DNA from: VRUE01 sp963715455
Lineage (GTDB): Bacteria > Actinomycetota > Thermoleophilia > Solirubrobacterales > 70-9
DNA length: 64,000 nucleotides
Direction: 5' to 3'
Assembly: GCA_963715455.1 (NCBI GenBank)
Contig: OY970245.1
Span: forward strand, 1 to 64,000
In this document: one piece after another, positions 59,773 to 64,000 of the stretch
Layout of the letters: each line of letters begins with the position of its first letter
How positions within the stretch are numbered: position 1 is the first letter of the stretch
Position numbers and translations under genes: made by a program
Notes under the pieces: generated by a model
Seen by the model: the letters and a program-made list of their open reading frames with translations, nothing else
The model's database searches: none
Told to the model about the DNA's origin: nothing

Positions 59773-60362
59773 CCGACCTACAGCCAACAAAACTCGATGA
59801 GGAACCCAGCCTCCCCGACAAGGTCATTGCCATCCACGAGGCTCTGGGAGAGGCCGAGATCCCATTCGCGCTGGGCGGGGCCCTTGCCCTTGCCTACTAC
59901 GCTGTGCCGCGCGCGACGATCGACATCGACCTCAACGTCTTCCTTCCGACCAAGCAGTGGACGACAGTGATCGAGGTGCTTGGCGGAATAGGCGTTGATT
60001 CGAGCAACCTCGACGTTTCCACGCTAGAACGAGACGGCCAATGCCGCCTCTCGTGGGGCGACAACCCTGTTGACCTTTTCTTCGCCTACGACCCTTTTCA
60101 CGATGCGATGCGCAAACAAGCTCGTCGTGTGCCCTTCGCGGGTGTTGCCGTACCGATCCTCAGCCCCGAGCACCTAGCTGTCTGCAAGATGATGTTCGAT
60201 CGCCACAAGGATTGGACGGACATCGAGCAGATGCTGGTCGCCACCGACGATCTGGACGTCAAAGAAGTCGAGACATGGCTGAAACGGATGGTCGGCGAGG
60301 AAGATCCGCGTCTCCGCCGCCTAAGAGAGATGAGGGAGCGCGCTCCGCGAACCGAGTCCTAG
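59769..60362 (+). CDS. Nucleotidyltransferase, AbiEii/DUF6036-like
   Basis: A 197-residue nucleotidyltransferase-fold protein. The opening IPFALGGALALAYYAVPRATIDIDLNVFL holds the GG and D-x-D active-site residues in full, and a third acidic strand is VDLFFAYDP. KMMFDRHKDWTDIEQML is a C-terminal helical signature of this group. It overlaps the gene before it by ATGA. It ends by overlapping the convergent pgl stop in CCTAGG. Toxin or modifying enzyme of a toxin-antitoxin-like pair. Confidence 0.83.
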   Translation: MTDLQPTKLDEEPSLPDKVIAIHEALGEAEIPFALGGALALAYYAVPRATIDIDLNVFLPTKQWTTVIEVLGGIGVDSSNLDVSTLERDGQCRLSWGDNPVDLFFAYDPFHDAMRKQARRVPFAGVAVPILSPEHLAVCKMMFDRHKDWTDIEQMLVATDDLDVKEVETWLKRMVGEEDPRLRRLREMRERAPRTES

Positions 60363-61033
60363 GCTTGCGGCGCCGCGGCGGCGTCGGCGACCACCGTCAT
60401 CGCCGTGTTCTCGACCCGGCCGGCGGGGATCGAGGTGTCGCCGGCTAAGAGCTTGGCGAGGGGCTCCTGCTTGTCGGGGCCGGTGACCAACCAGACGATC
60501 TTGCGGGCTTCGGCGAGGGCCGGATAGGTGAGGGTCATGCGGTAGTGGTCCTGGTAGGCGGTCTCGGTGAGGGCGACACGGCGATCGCTCACCTCGCACA
60601 CCGGGTCGCCGGGCACCAGCGAGGCGGTGTGGCCGTCGGGGCCGAGGCCGAGGTGGACGCAGTCGAGCGGCTCGGGCAGGGTGCGTTCGTAGTCACGCGC
60701 GGCGGCCTCGAGGTCGCGCTGGGTGACGGGCATCGGGCGCAGCGTCGCCTGGTGGTCCATCGAGAGGCCGAGCACCATGTGGGTGAGGTTGCGGTCCTCG
60801 CTGCCGGGTGAGGCGATCCGCTCGTCAACCTGGAAGAGCTCGGTCTCCGCCCAGGGCATCTCCCCTTCTTCACCGAGCATCGCCAGCATCGCCCAGGGGC
60901 TGCGCCCGCCGCTCATCGCCAACGAGAAGATGTTGTGCTCAGCGACAGCCGCGGCGCCGACGGCAGCGATCAGCTCGGCGCCACGCCGCGCCGCCGCCTT
61001 TTCATCAGCGAGAATCTCGAGCTCGATCGGCAT
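60359..61033 (-). CDS. pgl: 6-phosphogluconolactonase
   Basis: A 224-residue enzyme starting MPIELEILADEKAAARR at 61033. Motifs are FSLAMSGGRSP (phosphate binding), LFQVDERIA and HLGLGPDGHTASLVPGDP (catalytic His). It hydrolyses 6-phosphogluconolactone after the Zwf step. It lies 13 bp after gnd on the same strand, so the pair is an operon. Confidence 0.94.
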   Translation of the reverse strand: MPIELEILADEKAAARRGAELIAAVGAAAVAEHNIFSLAMSGGRSPWAMLAMLGEEGEMPWAETELFQVDERIASPGSEDRNLTHMVLGLSMDHQATLRPMPVTQRDLEAAARDYERTLPEPLDCVHLGLGPDGHTASLVPGDPVCEVSDRRVALTETAYQDHYRMTLTYPALAEARKIVWLVTGPDKQEPLAKLLAGDTSIPAGRVENTAMTVVADAAAAPQA

Positions 61034-61046
61034 CTGGCTCGCTCGC

Positions 61047-62063
61047 CTAGGACGACTTCTCGTCGTGGCCGCCGAACTGCTTGCGCATCGCCGAGAGTAC
61101 CTTGTCGCCGAAGTCGTCGAGGCCGCGTGAGTAGAAGCGCTCGTACAAGGCGGTGGTGAGCACCGGCGCCGGCACTCCCTCGTCGATCGCCGCGATCGAG
61201 GTCCAGCGCCCCTCACCGGAGTCCGAGACACGGCCGGCGAAATCGGCCAGGTCGGGGGATTCCTGCATCGCGGCGGCGGTCAGGTCGAGTAGCCAGGAGC
61301 CGACGACGCTGCCGCGGCGCCAGACCTCGGTCACCTCGGGCAGGTCGAGGTCGTACTGGTAGTACTCGGGCTGATCGAGCGGCGCCGTCTCGGCGTCGGC
61401 CTCGCGCTCGACCTTGCCGGCGTTGGCGTTCTTGAGGATGTTGAGGCCCTCGGCGTAGGCGGCCATGATCCCGTACTCGATCCCGTTGTGGACCATCTTC
61501 ACGAAGTGCCCGGCGCCGTTGGGCCCGCAGTGCAGGTAGCCGTTCTCCGAGGGCGAGGGATCGCCGGAGCGGCCCGGCGTGCGCTCCGCCGACTCCACTC
61601 CTGGGGCGAGCGAGGCGAAGATCGGGTCGAGGCGCTCGACCGCGCCGTCGGGGCCGCCGATCATCAGGCAGTAGCCGCGCTGCAGGCCGAAGACGCCGCC
61701 GCTGGTGCCGCAGTCGACGAAGTCGATCCCCTGCTCGCGCAGGACACCGGCGCGGCGGATGTCGTCGCGGTAGTAGGAGTTGCCGCCGTCGATGATCGCG
61801 TCACCCTCGTCCAGCACAGCGGCGACGTCGGCGATCGTCTGCTCGGTGATCTCGCCAGCGGGGACCATCACCCAGACCGAGCGCGGCGCCGCGAGCTTCG
61901 CGGCGAGGTCCTGCAGCGAAGAGGCGCCCTCAGCCCCCTCTCCGGCCAAGGCCGAGACGGCATCGGGGTTGACGTCATAGGCGACGCAGCGGTGGCCGTC
62001 GCGCATCAGGCGCCGCGCCATGTTGGCGCCCATGCGACCGAGTCCGACGATCCCCAACTCCAC
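61047..62063 (-). CDS. gnd: 6-phosphogluconate dehydrogenase, short type
   Basis: A 338-residue enzyme starting GTG at 62063. The Rossmann motif is GIVGLGRMGANMARRL, the substrate block DCGTSGGVFGLQRGYCLMIGG and the catalytic Lys block GAGHFVKMVHNGIEYG. The length fits the short (GndA/YqeC-like) form rather than the ~470-residue classic enzyme; short forms often prefer NAD. It oxidatively decarboxylates 6-phosphogluconate to ribulose 5-phosphate. It is divergent from zwf with 64 bp between. Confidence 0.93.
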   Translation of the reverse strand: MELGIVGLGRMGANMARRLMRDGHRCVAYDVNPDAVSALAGEGAEGASSLQDLAAKLAAPRSVWVMVPAGEITEQTIADVAAVLDEGDAIIDGGNSYYRDDIRRAGVLREQGIDFVDCGTSGGVFGLQRGYCLMIGGPDGAVERLDPIFASLAPGVESAERTPGRSGDPSPSENGYLHCGPNGAGHFVKMVHNGIEYGIMAAYAEGLNILKNANAGKVEREADAETAPLDQPEYYQYDLDLPEVTEVWRRGSVVGSWLLDLTAAAMQESPDLADFAGRVSDSGEGRWTSIAAIDEGVPAPVLTTALYERFYSRGLDDFGDKVLSAMRKQFGGHDEKSS

Positions 62064-62127
62064 GGCGCCTAACCCTACGCGAGCCGCACGACGCTGGCTG
62101 CCCAGCCAACGGGTAGCCTGGCGGCGC

Positions 62128-63561
62128 ATGGCCCAGCCTCCCGCCAGTCAGCCCGGCGCCGCGGCCGACGTGATGACGATTTTCGGCATCACCGGCGACC
62201 TGGCGAAGAAGATGACTTTCCGGGCGCTCTACAAGCTGGAGGCGCGCGGCAAGCTCGACTGCCCGATCGTCGGCGTCGCGATCGACGAGTGGACGACCGA
62301 GCAGCTGATCGACCACGCCGGCGAAGCGATCGCCGCAACGGTCGCCGACCCCGACCAGGACGTCTTCGCCCGGCTCGCGGCGCGCATCACCTACGTGCAG
62401 GGCGACTACGCCGACGCCAGCACCTTCAAGCGGGTGGGCGAGGCGCTCGGTGACGCCAAGCGGCCGATCTTCTACCTGGAGATCCCCCCCTCGCTGTTCG
62501 CCACCGTCGTCCATGGCCTCGGCGCCGCCGGCCTCACCGAGAACGCCCACGTCGTCATCGAGAAGCCCTTCGGCCACGACCTCGAGTCGGCTCGGGCGCT
62601 CAACGCCGATCTCTGTGAAGTGCTCGACGAGAAGCAGATCCTGCGCATCGACCATTACCTCGGCAAGGAGCCGGTGATGGACATCACATACCTGCGCTTC
62701 GCCAACTCGGTGCTGGAGCCGATCTGGAACCGCGAGCACGTCTCCCACGTGCAGATGACGATCGCCGAGGACTTCGGCGTGGACGACCGCGGCCGCTTCT
62801 ACGACGCGGTCGGGGCGATGCGCGACGTGATCCAGAACCACGCCCTGCAGGTCCTCGCTCTGGTCGCGATGGGCCCGCCCACCGGCAACCACAGCGACTC
62901 GATCCGCGACAAGAAGCTGGAACTGTTCAAGGCGACCCGCACGGCGGACCCGGAGCGTTACGTGCGCGGCCAATACAAGGGCTTCCTCGACGTCCCCGAC
63001 GTGGCGCCCGATTCGACCACCGAGACCTTCGCCGCGGTCGAGCTGGCAATCGACAACTGGCGCTGGAGCGGCGTGCCCTTCTTCATCCGAGCGGGCAAGT
63101 GCCTGCCGGTCAAGGCCAGTGAGGTGACCGTGGTCTTCAAGCGCCCGCCGAAACTCGGCGTCGGCCCCGGCAAACAGCCCGAAGCGAACCGGATGACAGT
63201 GCGGATCGAGCCCAAACCGGGGACGCGCCTGCGGCTCTTCGCCAAGCAGGCTGGCGAAGAGGCGTTTGAGCCAGCCGACCTGGAGGTGCTCTTCGAGAAG
63301 GTGCCCGGCGAGGACCCCGAGCCCTACGAGCGCTTGCTCGGCGACGCTCTAGCCGGCCACCACCAGCTCTTCACGCGCCAGGACACGGTCGAAGAGACCT
63401 GGCGCATCGTCGAGCCGCTGCTCGAACAACCAGGGCCGGTGCATCCCTATGAGCCGAGCACCTGGGGGCCCAAGGAGGCCGACCGACTCACCCGCGGGCT
63501 CTGCCAGTGGCACGAGCCCTGGTTGCCGATGACGACTAGTGGCGTGAGCGGCGCGCCGTAA
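62128..63561 (+). CDS. zwf: Glucose-6-phosphate dehydrogenase
   Basis: A 477-residue enzyme from ATG 62128; the longer upstream frame crosses the gnd start. Residues 20-28 hold the nucleotide loop GITGDLAKK, and RIDHYLGKE at 173-181 is the substrate-binding active-site block. It makes 6-phosphogluconolactone and NADPH, the entry to the pentose phosphate pathway. Its last 26 bases overlap the convergent repeat-protein gene. Confidence 0.95.
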   Translation: MAQPPASQPGAAADVMTIFGITGDLAKKMTFRALYKLEARGKLDCPIVGVAIDEWTTEQLIDHAGEAIAATVADPDQDVFARLAARITYVQGDYADASTFKRVGEALGDAKRPIFYLEIPPSLFATVVHGLGAAGLTENAHVVIEKPFGHDLESARALNADLCEVLDEKQILRIDHYLGKEPVMDITYLRFANSVLEPIWNREHVSHVQMTIAEDFGVDDRGRFYDAVGAMRDVIQNHALQVLALVAMGPPTGNHSDSIRDKKLELFKATRTADPERYVRGQYKGFLDVPDVAPDSTTETFAAVELAIDNWRWSGVPFFIRAGKCLPVKASEVTVVFKRPPKLGVGPGKQPEANRMTVRIEPKPGTRLRLFAKQAGEEAFEPADLEVLFEKVPGEDPEPYERLLGDALAGHHQLFTRQDTVEETWRIVEPLLEQPGPVHPYEPSTWGPKEADRLTRGLCQWHEPWLPMTTSGVSGAP

Positions 63562-63994
63562 GGCCGTCGAGCACGACCTCCACCGGAGAGCGGTGACTGT
63601 CGCCGTTGGCTACCTGGCGGGCCTGCTGTAGCTCGCTGGCCAACCGGCCCATCTGGGCGCCGAAGCTGCCCACCTCCTTGGCTACCTTGGTGACGTCTTG
63701 GGAGCGGACCTTGACCCGCTTCGCGTGCTTCGCGTGACGCGCTTGGCGCGCCCCGAGGGCGAGCCCACCGGCAGCGCCGGCCAACGCCGCGCCCCCGGCA
63801 ACCAGCGGCACCTTGGCCTTACTCATCGCGTCGTTGGCCTTACTCATCGCGTCGCCAACGGCGTGCCCGGCCTGTTTGACGGGCTCCTGGACCTTGCTTT
63901 GCACTTTCGTTTTTGGTTTCTGGTTCGGTTTCTGGTTCGCTTTTGGTTTCTGACGCGTTTTTGGTTTCTGACGCGTTTTCGTCGCCTGTGCCAT
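63536..63994 (-). CDS. Lys/Gln-rich repeat protein
   Basis: A 152-residue protein. Residues 6-27 are repeats of K-T-R-Q-K-P, produced by two exact and two degenerate copies of an 18-bp unit (63914-63979). Then come two copies of DAMSKA-N/K, a hydrophobic Gly/Ala stretch (PLVAGGAALAGAAGGLALG) and a basic helical tail. The N-terminus could bind nucleic acid or wall polymer. No family is recognised. The 3' end overlaps zwf by 26 bp. Confidence 0.65.
   Translation of the reverse strand: MAQATKTRQKPKTRQKPKANQKPNQKPKTKVQSKVQEPVKQAGHAVGDAMSKANDAMSKAKVPLVAGGAALAGAAGGLALGARQARHAKHAKRVKVRSQDVTKVAKEVGSFGAQMGRLASELQQARQVANGDSHRSPVEVVLDGLTARRSRH
63914..63979 (-). repeat. 18-bp in-frame tandem repeat
   Basis: Two identical 18-bp units (codons for KTRQKP), then a third unit KANQKP and a 12-bp partial unit NQKP. 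In frame, so copy changes alter the protein by six residues at a time. Confidence 0.75.
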
Positions 63995-64000
63995 TTATTC

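Overview
The window is high-GC, densely coded DNA, most likely from an actinobacterium of the Thermoleophilia/Solirubrobacterales type. Pointers are frequent GTG and TTG starts, tight ATGA/GTGA gene overlaps, a collagen-like surface protein with the N-terminal membrane segment typical of that order, large secreted NHL and Cys-Pro module proteins, and a type 2 (actinobacterial-length) transaldolase. The assignment rests on gene style, not on a phylogenetic marker. Four tRNA genes are present (Glu-UUC, Thr-GGU, Ser-CGA, Ser-GGA); there is no rRNA and no CRISPR.

Layout: 1-5.6 kb holds a GNAT enzyme coupled to a HepT/MntA toxin-antitoxin pair, a VOC protein, an odd tRNA-Glu, an acyl-CoA dehydrogenase, small proteins and an ArsR-type regulator. 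5.6-17.8 kb is an exported-protein region: a trypsin-like protease and, on the minus strand, a tightly packed run (collagen-like, 1173-aa NHL protein, 961-aa Cys-Pro module protein, 259-aa and 356-aa secreted proteins) followed by two further secreted genes. 17.9-20.6 kb holds four TetR genes in two mirrored pairs. 20.6-24.6 kb holds an XRE repressor with a long palindromic operator and a decayed second copy, then a 3-kb island inserted at tRNA-Ser(CGA) and carrying a predicted restriction-type nuclease plus DUF4160/DUF2442 genes but no integrase.

24.7-35.9 kb is mostly envelope-related: a cellulose-synthase-like glycosyltransferase with a PilZ-like tail, an acyltransferase, an SGNH hydrolase, a subtilase and a large membrane protein, plus tadA, a universal stress protein and an MBL-fold hydrolase. 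An intact IS481-type element (35881-36951) sits exactly between two convergent genes. 37-45 kb encodes lipid modification (desaturase and cyclopropane synthase, divergent), an MmpL/RND exporter and its overlapping secreted partner, a paralogue of the 961-aa protein.

45.4-63.6 kb is dominated by central carbon metabolism. tkt-tal-pgi-cydA-cydB-HAD form one minus-strand run below a Ser/Thr kinase with a beta-propeller sensor; rpiA, pgl, gnd and zwf follow. Together they encode both branches of the pentose phosphate pathway except ribulose-5-phosphate 3-epimerase (not seen here), next to cytochrome bd oxidase. A nucleotidyltransferase toxin-antitoxin-like pair lies between rpiA and pgl. Long near-perfect hairpins recur (34.2, 34.8, 47.1, 53.3, 56.5 kb); three share an outer stem and look like a dispersed palindromic repeat family.
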